Source of the DNA: Candidatus Rokuibacteriota bacterium
Lineage (GTDB): Bacteria; Methylomirabilota; Methylomirabilia; Rokubacteriales; CSP1-6
DNA: 37,948 nucleotides
Assembly (NCBI GenBank): GCA_016209385.1
Contig: JACQWB010000308.1
Location: 1 to 37,948 of the forward strand
Direction of reading: 5' to 3'
The first letter of the stretch is position 1. Each line of letters starts with the position of its first letter. Below are positions 7,833 to 17,591 of this stretch, piece by piece. A program made the position numbers and the translations under genes. Under the pieces are notes generated by a model. It was not told where the DNA came from. It saw only the letters and a list, made by a program, of their open reading frames with translations, and made no database searches.

Positions 7833-10800
7833 GCTCGACGAGGAGACTCCCCGGCCCCAGCAGGGCTTCCACCTTCGTCGTTAGCTCCGGGACGGGGTCC
7901 ACAGATAGCTCCCGGGCCAGGATCACTACCTCCTGCTCGGGAAGGAGCAGGTGCAGAAACAGCGGCACGCTCCCGCGATGCTCGGCGCAACAGGCCCTGA
8001 TCTGCTCCAGGAGCGTGTCGGCATCCCCCCGGACGCGAACGCGGATCCGGCACGCGCGAGGCAACGGGCCGGGATCGAACGGATCCGGCGGGCTCACCGC
8101 CGGCACGCGCTCCTCCACGAGGGGGCGGATGTCTTCCGCCAGCACGACCCGTCCCCGCTCGGTCTCGTCCACCCGTCCCCTGACCAGAATCGGCTCCCGC
8201 GAGCGGAGGAGCGGCGCCGCGGTGCGGAACGGACCCGGGAACACCGTCAGCTCGACGCTTCCCTCCAGATCCTCCAGCGTCGCGAAGGCCATCCGCTCGC
8301 CGCTCTTGGTCGGGATCTCCTTGAGCGCGGTGACGTGGCCGAAGAGCACGATCCGCGAGCCGGGACTGCGCCCTTCCAGCTCACCGATCGAGGTGACACC
8401 GACGCGTTCGGCCAGAACCTTGAATCGGGTCAGCGGGTGACCGGAGAGGTAGAATCCGAGCACCTCCTTCTCGTAGGCCAAGAGCTGGTCGCTCTCCCAC
8501 TCGGGGACCGAGTCTGGGGTTTCCGATTCCGGAGGTGGCGGGCGCAGCGACGGGGCTGAGGGTGCCGGACCGCGCTCCCCGTCGCGCATCAGATCAAACA
8601 GCGAGGTCTGCCCCTGCTGACGGTCGCGCTGGTGGCGCTGCCCGGCCTCGATGGCCTCGTCCAGGGAGGCGAGCAGCTCGGCGCGGGGCATGCCGAGCGA
8701 GTCGAAGGTGCCAGCCTTGATCAGGCTCTCGATCACGCGCCGGTTCACGAGGCGCAGGTCGACCCGGCTGCAGAAGTCCGCCAGCGACGCGAACGGGCCG
8801 CGCTCCTCGCGCGTCTTCAGGATCGAGGCGATCGCGGCTTCGCCCACGTTCTTGATGGCGGCCAGGCCGAACCGGATCGCCGTCCTGACCACGCTGAACT
8901 GGATGCCCGAGGAGTTCACGTCGGGCGGCAGCACCTGAATTCCCATCGCCCGGCACTCGTCGATGTACGTGACGATCTTGTCCGTGTCGCCCGTCTCGGA
9001 GGTAAGCAGGGCTGCCATGAACTCGACCGGGTAGTTCGCCTTGAGATAGGCGGTCTGGTACGCAACCATCGCGTACGCCGCACCGTGCGAGTTGTGGACG
9101 ACAACACCATTGGCAATGAAGCTCTTTGCCCCCGGCACCTCGAAGTCATAGGTCGGCTCGGAGCCTTCCAGGGTGAACGCTTTGGGTCTGGACCAGCCGA
9201 CGGAGGATCGTGACAGCGCGTCGAGCTGGGGCGACTCGAGCCGCTCGGCTAGGTACTCGAGCGTGTCCCGACGAATCCCCAGTTTCCTCCGGTCGGCAAA
9301 GAGCAATCCGTATGCGAGCCCGAGGTCCCGACAGCCTGCCTTGAGGCTTGGATACCGTTTCAGGATCGCTTCTCGGAGCTGTGGCCGGTAGAGTTCGGCC
9401 GGGATAATGTCCACGCTCCCGCGCGCGAGCAGCCTCCGCATACCTGCGTAGGAGTCCACGAGCTTGGCGAGCGCCGTCCGCTTTTTCCCAACCAGGCTCG
9501 GACCCACGAGTGTTTGGAACCGCCGGTACGCGGATCGGCCCCCGAGCAGGTTGACCGTGTACCCGACCCGCCGCCCGCCACGGTAGGAGAACACCTTCCG
9601 GTGAATCGTCGACGACAGACCGAGCTTGAGGAGGAGGCGGCGGACATCCTGTGCGAGCCCTTCGGATGATGTGGCGTAAAAGATGGATCGCGTGCCGGGG
9701 TGGATGCACCCATCGCCCTGGAACAGCTTCCCGACAAGCACCGCGATGACGTCCTGACTCCACCGGTCTACCAGCGGCGGGACCCGCTTCGTCAGCGCCC
9801 TCTTGCCCTGCAATCCGCACTCATGGAAGAGGAACTCCACGGCTCCGGACGGACGCTTTGGATTAATTCGCACGGGACGGACCGATCGGGTGCTCCGGTC
9901 GGCACGAGCCTCGACCCGGGGGGAGGTATTCGGGAAGGCGGAGAGGATCGCCTCCATGTCCCCGATCTCGTCCGGGTCCTTGGAGTAGAGGTAGAAATGG
10001 CCTTCGTAGCCCAGGCTCCCCTCCGCAAGGGCGTAGCCGAGCAGGGCCGGGAGGTGTGACGGGACCCGCTGGCTCCCACAGGGGAGCTCGCGCACCACCG
10101 CCACGAAATCGCGCGCGGTGAGGTCCTCCGTGCTCACCCATCCGCGCTGGGTGAAGAGCGGATGATCGGCGGTGCAGCGCAGCGTCATGCCGTTGGCAAG
10201 CCTGAGGCGGCCGACCCGTCTGGTTCCGCTCGGCCTGACGCCGGACGCACGGAACGGCCCGTCCTTTGTCAGGACAACGTCTCCTGCTCGGACCTCGGTG
10301 ATCGGCTTCAGCGTGCCGTCGGCCATCTCGATCAGGACGTCGGCGGTGACGCACTTGTTGAAGCCGTAGCCGGCGAACTTTTCCATCATGTCCCAGATCT
10401 TCTCGGCCTTCTTCTCCAGGACGCCATGCGCCTTGCATCCCTCAACAAACTTACGCCGCTGTTGGACCATGAGCTCTCGGTCCTTCTTCCCCATGGCGCG
10501 GCGGAGCGTGTCGGCCTCGCCCATCGTGAAGCCGGCCATCTCCGAAGCGATCTGCATCACCTGCTCCTGGTAGAGCATGATCCCGTACGTCTCGCGCAGG
10601 TACTTCTCCATCAGCGGGTGCTCGTAGGCGATCTTCGAGCGCCCGTGCCGCCGGTTGATGAACTCCGGGATCAGCTCCATGGGGCCCGGCCGGTAGAGAG
10701 AGACGATGGCGATCAGGTCTTCCAGGCGCTCGGGCTTGAGGCCCCGCAGGATGTCGCGCATCCCCGGGGACTCGAGCTGGAACACGCCGAAGGTCTTGGC

Positions 10801-12600
10801 CTCGGAGAGCAGCTGGTAGGTCTTCGTGTCGTCCAAAGGAATCGCATCCGGGTCGAAGGAGAGCCCCCGGGTGGCGGCGACCAGCTTCGCGGTGTTCGCG
10901 ATCACGGTGAGGGTCCGCAGCCCGAGGAAGTCCATCTTCAGGAGGCCGATCCTCTCGATCGCCTCCATGGCGTAGCCGGTCACGATCTCGTTCTTCTTGG
11001 GATCCTTGTAGAGCGGGATGTGCTCGACCAGGGGCTCGTCCGAGATCACCACGCCCGCCGCGTGGGTCGAGGCGTGGCGGGTACACCCCTCGAGCGCCCT
11101 GGCGACCTCCCAGAGCTCGGCTACCTCGGGTTGGCTCCGCACCAGCTCCGCCAGGGCCGGCGACTTGGAGAGCGCCTCCTCCAGGGTGATATTGAGCTGG
11201 TTGGGCACCAGCTTGGCGATCCGGTCGACCTCGTTGTAGGCTATCCCGAGCGCGCGGCCGACGTCACGGATCACGGCTTTGGCCCCGAGCGTCCCGAAGG
11301 TGATGATCTGGGCCACGTTCTCCCTGCCGTATCGGGTGGCGACGTACTCGATCACCTCGTCCCGGCGGTCGTCGGAAAAGTCGATGTCCATATCGGGCAT
11401 CGAGACGCGCTCGGGGTTCAGGAAGCGCTCGAAGAGGAGACCGTAACGCGTCGGATCGATGCTGGTGATCCCGAGGGAGTACGCCGTGACCGAGCCGGCC
11501 GAGGAGCCGCGTCCCGGCCCGACCGCGATGCCCCGGGACTTCGCGAAGCGGATGAAGTCCCACACGACCAGGAAGTAGCCGGCGAAGCCCATCTTCTCGA
11601 TGACCGCGAGCTCGTGCTTCAGCCGATCCGCGACCGCGTCCGGTGGTGAGGCCCCGTACCGGCGGCGGAGCCCCTCCCAGGCCAGCTGCTCCAGGTAGCT
11701 CTCGGCCGAGTGCCCCGCCGGAACCTGATAGCGGGGTAGGTGGAACTGGTCGAAGGCCAGCTCGAGGTTGCAGCGCTCGGCGACAGCCAGGCTGTTCCGG
11801 TAGGCCTCCGGCACTTCCGTGAACACCTGGCGCATCTCTTCGGCGGCCTTCAGGTAGAAGTGCTCGGAGGAGAAGCGCCACCGGTTCGGATCCCGGACGG
11901 TCGTTCCGGTCTGAATGCAGAGGAGCACCTCGTGGGCCCGCGCGTGGCCAGCTTCGAGGTAGTGGGAGTCGTTGGTCCCGACGACGGGAGCACCGATCGC
12001 CCGGCCGATCCTCAGCGTCCCCTCGGTCACCCTCGGCTGCTCGGGGAGGCCGTGGGACTGGACCTCCATGAAGTAGTAGTCCTTCCCGAAGACCTCCTGG
12101 TGCCACCCGGCGACTTCGCGAGCCTTCCGCTCCTCGCCCTGCGAGAGCAGGCGCGAGACCTCCGAGTTCAAGCACCCGGACAGGGCGACGAGCCCGTGGG
12201 CGTGCTGGGCGAGGAGCTCCCGATCCACGCGCGGCTTGTAGTAGAAGCCTTCGAGGTATGCCTTCGAGACAAGCTTGATCAGGTTCTGATAGCCCTGACG
12301 GTTCCGGGCGAGGACCGTCAGGTGGTTAGCGCCTTCGTACTGACCGTCCACGTTGGCCCGCCCGAACCGGCTGCCCGGGGCGACGTAGAGCTCGGCGCCG
12401 ATGATGGGCTTGATCCCGGCCTTCTGGCACGCCAGATAGAAATCGATGGCGCCGAAGAGGTTACCGTGGTCGGTCAGGGCCAGCGCGGGGAAGCGGAGCT
12501 CCCGCGCCCGCGCGACCAGCGCGTCCAGGCGGCTGGCGCCGTCGAGGAGGCTGTACTCGGAGTGCACATGGAGGTGGACGAAATCCGCGTGCTCCCGCAT
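7816..12600 (-). CDS. dnaE: DNA polymerase III subunit alpha, interrupted by an intein
   Basis: The 1594-codon frame encodes the replicative polymerase alpha subunit plus an in-frame intein (residues 750-1170). After splicing the polymerase is 1173 residues, normal for DnaE. The PHP domain opens the protein ([20 protein letters not shown], then [14 protein letters not shown]). The polymerase core has [18 protein letters not shown] and the catalytic aspartates in [15 protein letters not shown] (about residue 400). The finger region carries GYGFNK and [17 protein letters not shown] on either side of the intein. A C-terminal OB fold (about 1400-1490, [10 protein letters not shown] to VELTVFP) follows. 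Its start is 7 bases after the BtuF-like gene and its end overlaps accA. Expression of active polymerase depends on splicing, because the intein splits a conserved polymerase motif. Confidence 0.96.
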   Translation of the reverse strand: MREHADFVHLHVHSEYSLLDGASRLDALVARARELRFPALALTDHGNLFGAIDFYLACQKAGIKPIIGAELYVAPGSRFGRANVDGQYEGANHLTVLARNRQGYQNLIKLVSKAYLEGFYYKPRVDRELLAQHAHGLVALSGCLNSEVSRLLSQGEERKAREVAGWHQEVFGKDYYFMEVQSHGLPEQPRVTEGTLRIGRAIGAPVVGTNDSHYLEAGHARAHEVLLCIQTGTTVRDPNRWRFSSEHFYLKAAEEMRQVFTEVPEAYRNSLAVAERCNLELAFDQFHLPRYQVPAGHSAESYLEQLAWEGLRRRYGASPPDAVADRLKHELAVIEKMGFAGYFLVVWDFIRFAKSRGIAVGPGRGSSAGSVTAYSLGITSIDPTRYGLLFERFLNPERVSMPDMDIDFSDDRRDEVIEYVATRYGRENVAQIITFGTLGAKAVIRDVGRALGIAYNEVDRIAKLVPNQLNITLEEALSKSPALAELVRSQPEVAELWEVARALEGCTRHASTHAAGVVISDEPLVEHIPLYKDPKKNEIVTGYAMEAIERIGLLKMDFLGLRTLTVIANTAKLVAATRGLSFDPDAIPLDDTKTYQLLSEAKTFGVFQLESPGMRDILRGLKPERLEDLIAIVSLYRPGPMELIPEFINRRHGRSKIAYEHPLMEKYLRETYGIMLYQEQVMQIASEMAGFTMGEADTLRRAMGKKDRELMVQQRRKFVEGCKAHGVLEKKAEKIWDMMEKFAGYGFNKCVTADVLIEMADGTLKPITEVRAGDVVLTKDGPFRASGVRPSGTRRVGRLRLANGMTLRCTADHPLFTQRGWVSTEDLTARDFVAVVRELPCGSQRVPSHLPALLGYALAEGSLGYEGHFYLYSKDPDEIGDMEAILSAFPNTSPRVEARADRSTRSVRPVRINPKRPSGAVEFLFHECGLQGKRALTKRVPPLVDRWSQDVIAVLVGKLFQGDGCIHPGTRSIFYATSSEGLAQDVRRLLLKLGLSSTIHRKVFSYRGGRRVGYTVNLLGGRSAYRRFQTLVGPSLVGKKRTALAKLVDSYAGMRRLLARGSVDIIPAELYRPQLREAILKRYPSLKAGCRDLGLAYGLLFADRRKLGIRRDTLEYLAERLESPQLDALSRSSVGWSRPKAFTLEGSEPTYDFEVPGAKSFIANGVVVHNSHGAAYAMVAYQTAYLKANYPVEFMAALLTSETGDTDKIVTYIDECRAMGIQVLPPDVNSSGIQFSVVRTAIRFGLAAIKNVGEAAIASILKTREERGPFASLADFCSRVDLRLVNRRVIESLIKAGTFDSLGMPRAELLASLDEAIEAGQRHQRDRQQGQTSLFDLMRDGERGPAPSAPSLRPPPPESETPDSVPEWESDQLLAYEKEVLGFYLSGHPLTRFKVLAERVGVTSIGELEGRSPGSRIVLFGHVTALKEIPTKSGERMAFATLEDLEGSVELTVFPGPFRTAAPLLRSREPILVRGRVDETERGRVVLAEDIRPLVEERVPAVSPPDPFDPGPLPRACRIRVRVRGDADTLLEQIRACCAEHRGSVPLFLHLLLPEQEVVILARELSVDPVPELTTKVEALLGPGSLLVEHARGR
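9091..10353 (-). mobile_element. DnaE intein with LAGLIDADG homing endonuclease domain
   Basis: A 421-residue class 1 intein inside DnaE. It begins with Cys1 (block [21 protein letters not shown]). Block B follows with [12 protein letters not shown], the TxxH residues needed for the N-S shift step. The endonuclease domain has two LAGLIDADG-like helices, [15 protein letters not shown] and [15 protein letters not shown], with acidic residues Glu and Asp at the expected ends. Block F/G is [21 protein letters not shown], ending in the His-Asn pair, and the first residue of the C-extein is Ser. Everything required for splicing appears intact and both endonuclease motifs are present, so it may still be mobile. 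It sits between FNK and SHGAAYA of the polymerase. Confidence 0.95.
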
Positions 12601-12607
12601 AGGCGCC

Positions 12608-13525
12608 TCAGGCGATCGGGACCACGGCGTCCTCGGGTGGCTTCGCCGGAAACAGCTCTGGATGGATCAGGTGGGCCAGGTACTCCAGGCCTTCAACGAG
12701 CCGCGGCCCGGATCGGTTGTAGTAGGCGTGACCGTTCACCGCGTACGCGCGCCCAGCCTTCACCGCCGGGACATCGCCCCAGCCGGGACGCCCGGTGACG
12801 AGGTCGAGCTCCTTCAGCGTCCGGGGAATGTCGAAGCCGCACGGCATCAGGACCAGCACCTCGGGCTGCGCCGCCAGCACCAGCTCCCAGGTAATCTTTC
12901 GCGAGGGTTCGCCCCGAGCCGCCAGCACATCCCGCCCCCCGGCGAGTTCCACCAACTCGGGCACCCAGTGGCCCGCCGTGTAGACCGGGTCGAGCCATTC
13001 GAGACAGGCCACGCCGGGCAGCGTCACCGCTTCCTTGGCCCGCTCGGCGATCGTTTCGATCCGGTGGCGGAGTCCGGACACGAGCGCCCTCGCCCGCTCT
13101 GCGACGCCAGCCGCCACCGCCACACGCTGGATATCCCGAAGCATATCGCCGAGAAATCGCGGGTCCAATGCGAGGATCTCGGGCTTTTTCGGAAACTGCT
13201 GGATCGCGAGGCTAACGTCACGATAGCCCACCGCGCAGACATCGCACAACTCCTGGGTCAGGATCAGGTCCGGATCTGCCGCCCGGAGCCCTTCGACATC
13301 CAGCTCGTATATGCTCCGGCCCTCACGCACTCGCCGGGCGATGAGCGTGTCGATCTCCGGACTTCCGAGGGACTTGGGCTCGAGGCACGGGCGAGTCAAG
13401 ACCGGCTTCCCGACGATGTCGGGCGGGAAGTCGCACTCGTGGCTGATCCCTGCCAGCTGCTCGGTTAACCCCAAGGCCGCCGCGATCTCGCTGGCGCTCG
13501 GCAAGAGGGAGACGATGCGCATCAC
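12608..13525 (-). CDS. BtuF-like cobalamin/corrinoid-binding protein lacking a signal peptide
   Basis: A 305-residue protein of the periplasmic-binding-protein class III fold (PF01497, BtuF/FepB type). It has RIVSLLPSASEIAAALGL at the N-terminus, a long central helix, and the C-terminal lobe phrases WLDPVYTAGHWVPELVELAG and VLAAQPEVLVLMPCGF. The mature domain begins at residue 3, so there is no signal peptide, lipobox or transmembrane anchor, unlike transport-associated BtuF. A CDVCAVGYRDV motif and several further cysteines and histidines are visible. It sits in a run between a small membrane protein and dnaE with no BtuC or BtuD partner. Members with this cytosolic architecture are commonly annotated as cobalamin-binding proteins; the ligand and role are unproven. 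Confidence 0.82.
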   Translation of the reverse strand: MMRIVSLLPSASEIAAALGLTEQLAGISHECDFPPDIVGKPVLTRPCLEPKSLGSPEIDTLIARRVREGRSIYELDVEGLRAADPDLILTQELCDVCAVGYRDVSLAIQQFPKKPEILALDPRFLGDMLRDIQRVAVAAGVAERARALVSGLRHRIETIAERAKEAVTLPGVACLEWLDPVYTAGHWVPELVELAGGRDVLAARGEPSRKITWELVLAAQPEVLVLMPCGFDIPRTLKELDLVTGRPGWGDVPAVKAGRAYAVNGHAYYNRSGPRLVEGLEYLAHLIHPELFPAKPPEDAVVPIA

Positions 13526-13534
13526 GCGTTCCAG

Positions 13535-13750
13535 CTAAGCACGGCCAGGTTCGCGCGACAGCAATTCCTTGAGCAAGGCCCGAGTCTTTTCCTCCTCCTG
13601 GATGACCAGCCCCGCGACCGCGCGAGTCATCCGCGAGATCTCGCCCGCGGCCCTGAGCCCCCGGACGGCTAGGATCACGAGCGTGATGAGGCCGGCGAGT
13701 TGCACGAGGCCGTTCACCACGACGATCCAGGTCAGCCCGTCAAGTGTCAT
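13535..13750 (-). CDS. Small single-pass membrane protein, 71 residues
   Basis: A short protein starting MTLDGLTWIVVVNGLVQLAG, with one hydrophobic helix at about residues 7-30, then a charged helix (EISRMTRAVAGLVIQEEEKT) likely to be a cytoplasmic coiled coil. The ATG at 13750 is two bases after the guaA stop, and the protein ends 9 bases before the BtuF-like gene, so it is embedded in the guaB3-guaA-dnaE-accA run. The frame is open further upstream inside guaA in another frame, but that extension is a GC-rich shadow. No family is recognised. It superficially resembles small uncharacterised anchors with a trailing coiled coil. Confidence 0.65.
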   Translation of the reverse strand: MTLDGLTWIVVVNGLVQLAGLITLVILAVRGLRAAGEISRMTRAVAGLVIQEEEKTRALLKELLSREPGRA

Positions 13751-13752
13751 TG

Positions 13753-15294
13753 CTACTCCCACTCGATCGTGCTCGGGGGCTTGGAGGAGACGTCGAAGAC
13801 GACGCGGTTCACCCCCTTCACCTCGTTGATGATGCGGTTGGAGATCTTGCCCAGCAGATCGTACGGGAGCCGCGCCCAGTCTGCCGTCATCGCGTCCTGG
13901 CTCATGACGGCCCGCAGCGCGATAACCTGCGCGTAAGTCCGGAAATCGCCCATCACCCCCACCGTCTTCACCGGGAGGAGGACCGCGAAGGCCTGCCAGA
14001 GCTCCCGTTCGAGGCCGGCCCGACGCACCTCCTCCTGGACGATCGCATCGGCCTCCCTGAGCAGCCCCAGACGTTCCTCGGTGACGTCGCCCAGCACGCG
14101 GATCGCGAGCCCGGGTCCCGGAAACGGCTGGCGCCACACGATCTCGGGCGGCAACCCCAGGAGCTCTCCCACCTGCCGGACCTCGTCCTTGAACAGCTCG
14201 CGGAGGGGTTCCAGGAGCTTGAACTTCATCCGCGTGGGAAGCCCGCCCACGTTGTGGTGGGTCTTGATCGTGGCCGATGGCCCCTTCGCCGACACCGATT
14301 CGATCACGTCGGGGTAGAGGGTTCCCTGGGCGAGCCAGGGGATGTCGCCCAGCTTCCGCGCCTCTTCCTCGAACACCGCGATGAACTCGGCGCCGATCCG
14401 CTTCCGCTTGAGCTCTGGATCGACGACCCCGTTGAGCTGGTCGAGAAAGCGCTTGGAGGCGTCCACGTGGACGAGGTTCATCTTGAAGTGGTCCTGGAAG
14501 GTGTGCAGCACGCTTGCGGCCTCGCCCTTCCGCAGGAGCCCGTTGTCAACGAAGATGCAGGTGAGCCGGTCGCCGATGGCCTTGTGGACGAGCACCGCGA
14601 CGACGGACGAGTCCACGCCGCCCGACAGAGCGCAGAGGACCTGTTCGTCGCCCACCTTCCTCCTGATCTCGGGGATGACCGCATCGACGAACGACGCCAT
14701 CGACCAGGTCGGGTTGGCCTCGCAGAACGCGAGAAAGTTCTGGAGGATCGTCCGCCCCTGCCGCGTGTGGACCACCTCCGGGTGGAACTGGACAGCGTAC
14801 AGGCGCCGCCGCGGGTCCGCCATGGCCGCGACCGGGCAGTTCTCGGTCGAGGCCAGGGAGACGAATCCCCTGGGCGGACGCATCACCGTGTCCCCGTGGC
14901 TCATCCAGACGATGATGGACGTCCCGCGCTCGGGCCTGACCCCGTCGAGGAGCCCCTGGCTCCCCAGGAGCTTCAGGTCCGCCCGGCCGTACTCCCGGCG
15001 ATCGGCGGGGACGACGTGGCCGCCCAGGAGGTAGGCCATGGCCTGCATCCCGTAGCAGATGCCGAGGACCGGCAGGTCGAGCTCGAACAACCGCCGTGGA
15101 GGAAGCGGCGCCCCTTCCTCGTAGACGCTGGACGGCCCGCCCGAGAGGATGATCCCCTTGTACTCCCCGGTCAGGAGCGCCTCCACCGGGTGGGTCGGCG
15201 GGAGGATCTCCGAGTAAACGGAGAGCTCACGGATGCGGCGCGCGATGAGCTGAGTGTACTGGGACCCGAAGTCGACAATCGCGATCTTGTCCAC
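13753..15294 (-). CDS. guaA: GMP synthase (glutamine-hydrolysing)
   Basis: A 513-residue two-domain enzyme that aminates XMP to GMP with glutamine and ATP. The class I glutamine amidotransferase domain (residues about 1-195) has the nucleophile in [19 protein letters not shown] and the catalytic HPEV ([14 protein letters not shown]). The ATP pyrophosphatase domain has the P-loop [19 protein letters not shown] and [10 protein letters not shown]. The C-terminal dimerisation domain ends in [12 protein letters not shown], as is usual for the family. Length matches. It lies 153 bases downstream of guaB3, which supplies its XMP substrate. That gap (15295-15447) shows nothing I recognise. Confidence 0.98.
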   Translation of the reverse strand: MDKIAIVDFGSQYTQLIARRIRELSVYSEILPPTHPVEALLTGEYKGIILSGGPSSVYEEGAPLPPRRLFELDLPVLGICYGMQAMAYLLGGHVVPADRREYGRADLKLLGSQGLLDGVRPERGTSIIVWMSHGDTVMRPPRGFVSLASTENCPVAAMADPRRRLYAVQFHPEVVHTRQGRTILQNFLAFCEANPTWSMASFVDAVIPEIRRKVGDEQVLCALSGGVDSSVVAVLVHKAIGDRLTCIFVDNGLLRKGEAASVLHTFQDHFKMNLVHVDASKRFLDQLNGVVDPELKRKRIGAEFIAVFEEEARKLGDIPWLAQGTLYPDVIESVSAKGPSATIKTHHNVGGLPTRMKFKLLEPLRELFKDEVRQVGELLGLPPEIVWRQPFPGPGLAIRVLGDVTEERLGLLREADAIVQEEVRRAGLERELWQAFAVLLPVKTVGVMGDFRTYAQVIALRAVMSQDAMTADWARLPYDLLGKISNRIINEVKGVNRVVFDVSSKPPSTIEWE

Positions 15295-15447
15295 GACGAA
15301 CCCTGGAGCGGGTCAGGCGCTCACGGTCGAGGCACCGGGCACCCGGCCTGCGTCCTTGCCCTCTCACATTCTCTCCGGGGCGCCGCCGACCCCGGTCCCC
15401 TCACCCCCACGCGCGGGCGAGGTTCCGCGCTCAACTCGTTCCGCGCG

Positions 15448-16608
15448 TCAGCGCGGCGTTCCCAGCTTCTGGGCGCGCTGGAAGATCTTCCCTTCGGTCT
15501 TGATCGCCGGCGCGATGATCAGCTCGGTGAGCTGGAGCTCGCGGATGGTCCGGGCCCCCACCGAGCCCATGCAGGTCCGGATCGCGCCGACCAGGTTCAT
15601 CGTCCCATCATCGGTGAAGGCCGGACCAAAGAGGATCTGCTCGAGGAGCCCCACCACGCCGACACGGATCCGGGTGCCGCGGGGGAGATTCTGGTGAGGT
15701 GTGGCCATGCCCCAGTGGTACCCGCGGCCCGGCGCCTCCTCGGCCCGGGCGAACGCCGAACCGATCATGACAGCATCAGCCCCGGCAGCGAGAGCCTTGC
15801 AGATGTCGCCGCCGGTGGTCATCCCGCCGTCGGTGATGATCGGGACGTACCGCCCCCTCTGCTTGAGGTAAAAATCCCGGGCGGCCGCCGAGTCGGCCGT
15901 GGCCGTCACCTGCGGAACGCCGAGTCCCAGGACCTCGCGGCTCGTGCAGGCCGCGCCCGGCCCGACGCCGATGAGGAGCGCATCCACGCCGCACTCCATG
16001 AGCTCGAGGCACGCCTCGTAGGTGACCACATTCCCCACGATGAGGGGGATCGAGAGGTTCTTCTTCAGCTTCCGGAAGTCGAGGGGCGTGTACTCGGTGG
16101 CGATGTGGCGCGCCGTGGTCACCGTCGACTGGACGACGAAGATGTCGGCCCCGGCTTCCTCCGCGATCTTGGCGAAACGCTCGGCGCGCTGCGGGATCGA
16201 CGAGACCGCCGCCGGCCCCCCGCCCTTCTTGATCTCGGTGATCCCCTTGTGGATCAGCTCCTCCTTGATGGGCTCGCCGTAGATCGACTGGATGATCTTC
16301 GTGGCCTCTTCGAGGCTCGCCGACACGATCCGGTCGAGCACCGCCTCGGGGTCCTCGTAGCGCGCGAAGATGCCTTCCAGGTTCAGCACCGCCAGGCCGC
16401 CGAGCCGTCCCATCTCCACCGCCAGCCGCGGCCCAACCACGCCATCCATGGCCGCGGCGATGATCGGGATCTCGAAGCGCCGCCCGCAGATGTCCCAGGA
16501 GATGTCCACCTCGTTGGGGTTGACGGTCACCGTTCCCGGAACCAGGGAAATGTCATCGAAGCCATAGGCGACCCGCGCCTTTCGCCCCCGGCCGACCCAC
16601 ATGCCCAT
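15448..16608 (-). CDS. guaB3: GuaB3-family IMP dehydrogenase
   Basis: A 386-residue TIM-barrel protein of the GuaB3 type (IMP dehydrogenase-related family, first annotated in actinobacteria and cyanobacteria). It begins [20 protein letters not shown] and has [20 protein letters not shown] and [16 protein letters not shown]. The nucleotide-binding loop with the candidate catalytic Cys is [16 protein letters not shown], followed by [30 protein letters not shown] (quoted in two parts across the barrel). There is no CBS domain pair, unlike classic GuaB. Its position directly before guaA supports conversion of IMP to XMP. The AAGGAG sequence 8 bases before the ATG at 16608 fixes the start. It appears to open the run through guaA and dnaE to accA. 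Confidence 0.93.
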   Translation of the reverse strand: MGMWVGRGRKARVAYGFDDISLVPGTVTVNPNEVDISWDICGRRFEIPIIAAAMDGVVGPRLAVEMGRLGGLAVLNLEGIFARYEDPEAVLDRIVSASLEEATKIIQSIYGEPIKEELIHKGITEIKKGGGPAAVSSIPQRAERFAKIAEEAGADIFVVQSTVTTARHIATEYTPLDFRKLKKNLSIPLIVGNVVTYEACLELMECGVDALLIGVGPGAACTSREVLGLGVPQVTATADSAAARDFYLKQRGRYVPIITDGGMTTGGDICKALAAGADAVMIGSAFARAEEAPGRGYHWGMATPHQNLPRGTRIRVGVVGLLEQILFGPAFTDDGTMNLVGAIRTCMGSVGARTIRELQLTELIIAPAIKTEGKIFQRAQKLGTPR

Positions 16609-16625
16609 CTGCGCGTCTCCTTATC

Positions 16626-16641
16626 CCTCGTCGGGACGAGG
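16626..16641 (-). promoter_or_regulatory. Leader hairpin just upstream of the guaB3 ribosome binding site
   Basis: In the roughly 70-base guaB3 leader, CCTCGT and ACGAGG pair around a CCCG loop (minus-strand sense), ending 3 bases before the AAGGAG ribosome binding site (16622-16617). It could influence translation. No known purine riboswitch consensus is recognised in the leader. Confidence 0.3.
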
Positions 16642-16687
16642 CCCTGTATCTAGGCCACAGTTCGCAGGACCATACAATATTTGGGGT

Positions 16688-16716
16688 AGTATAGCGACGC
16701 AGGCCGGCACTGTCAA
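16688..16716 (-). promoter_or_regulatory. Near-consensus sigma70 promoter for guaB3
   Basis: On the minus strand there is a perfect TTGACA (16716-16711), exactly 17 bases, then TATACT (16693-16688), one base from TATAAT. This is the best promoter match in the window. It lies in the 123-base gap between coaX (stop 16732) and guaB3 (start 16608), and predicts a start near 16681 and a leader of about 70 bases. It probably drives guaB3, guaA, the small membrane gene, the BtuF-like gene, dnaE and accA. Confidence 0.8.
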
Positions 16717-16731
16717 GCGTCCGGCCTCCGG

Positions 16732-17508
16732 CTAGCTCCGGCTCCGGGCCTGCTCGTAGATGATCCTGATCCCCTCCAGTGCCAGGTCGGCGTTCACCTG
16801 CTGGATCGTCCGCGCGACCTCCTGGATCAGTCCGGCCAGCCCGCCGGTCGCGACGACCGTTGCGGGCCCGCCCAGCTCGGCCCGCATCCGCTCCACCAGC
16901 CCGTCCACCAGCCCCGCGTACCCGTAGATGATCCCCGACTGGATGTTGGTGATCGTGTTCCGGCCGATCGCGTCCTTGGGGCGGACCAGCTCCACCCGGA
17001 AGAGGCGCGCCGCCTTCGAGATCAGCGCCTCGGAGGCGACGACGATCCCCGGAGCGATCGCCCCGCCGACGAACTCGCCGCGCGCGTTCACGCAGTCGAA
17101 GGTGGTGGCGGTGCCGAAGTCGATCACGATGAGCGGCGCGGGGCCGTAGAGCTCGAGGGCGCCGACCGCGTCCACGACGCGATCGGGGCCGACCTCGGCC
17201 GGGTTCTCGACCCGGAGCGGCATCGCGACGTTGACGCCCGGCTCCACGCTGAACGGGAGGAACCCGAAGTACTTCTCGCACATCCATTCGAGGGTCTGCT
17301 GGACGGGCGGGACGACGTTGGAGATCGCCACGGCGCTGATCTGGCGCGGCTCGAGTGCGCGGCCCTGCAACAGGGTCTGGATGAAGACCCCGTACTCGTC
17401 GGCGGTCTGTTCGCGCCGGCTCGTCAGACGCCAGGAGACGCACAGGCGCCGGCCCTCGAAAACCCCGACGACCGTGTTCGTGTTGCCGACGTTCATGACG
17501 AGCAGCAT
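16732..17508 (-). CDS. coaX: Type III pantothenate kinase
   Basis: A 258-residue CoaX-family protein of the ASKHA fold, catalysing the first step of coenzyme A synthesis. Motif 1 reads LLVMNVGNTNTVVGVF, where the family normally has Asp at the sixth position (DVGNTNT); here it is Asn6. The other acidic positions are present: GPDRVVDAVGA (D109) and VIDFGTATTFDCV (D130). The C-terminal phosphate-2 region (GGPATVVATGGLAGLI) is also present. Length matches the family. A GAGGAG sequence stands shortly before the ATG. It lies between birA and guaB3; birA-coaX adjacency is common in bacteria. The Asn6 change may alter metal or ATP handling. Confidence 0.93.
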   Translation of the reverse strand: MLLVMNVGNTNTVVGVFEGRRLCVSWRLTSRREQTADEYGVFIQTLLQGRALEPRQISAVAISNVVPPVQQTLEWMCEKYFGFLPFSVEPGVNVAMPLRVENPAEVGPDRVVDAVGALELYGPAPLIVIDFGTATTFDCVNARGEFVGGAIAPGIVVASEALISKAARLFRVELVRPKDAIGRNTITNIQSGIIYGYAGLVDGLVERMRAELGGPATVVATGGLAGLIQEVARTIQQVNADLALEGIRIIYEQARSRS

Positions 17509-17529
17509 TGGCTCTCCTCCTCTAGATCG

Positions 17530-17568
17530 TCGGAGGGGGGCTTTGCCCCCCTTCCGATGCCTCCCCCC
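17530..17568. repeat. Second copy of the dispersed palindromic repeat
   Basis: TCGGAGGGGGGC (17530-17541), a TTT loop and GCCCCCCTTCCGA (17545-17557) form a 12-bp stem with one bulged base, followed by TGCCTCCCCCC. Read on the minus strand this matches the copy at 6801-6840: GGGGGAGGC, one variable base, TCGGA, G-run, loop, C-run, TCCGA. The gap carrying it (17509-17681) separates birA from coaX. Confidence 0.6.
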
Positions 17569-17591
17569 GGGAGGGGTCGCGCGGGCCGGGT

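Noticed and set aside
13744-16653. A 969-codon open frame on the plus strand antisense to guaA and guaB3
   Set aside because: It is opposite two clearly conserved enzymes and its translation is low-complexity His/Arg/Asp/Pro-rich text with no recognisable domain, as expected from the complementary strand of GC-rich genes.
16609-16680. Purine or other riboswitch in the guaB3 leader
   Set aside because: The leader is short and only one simple hairpin is seen; no conserved aptamer sequence is recognisable.
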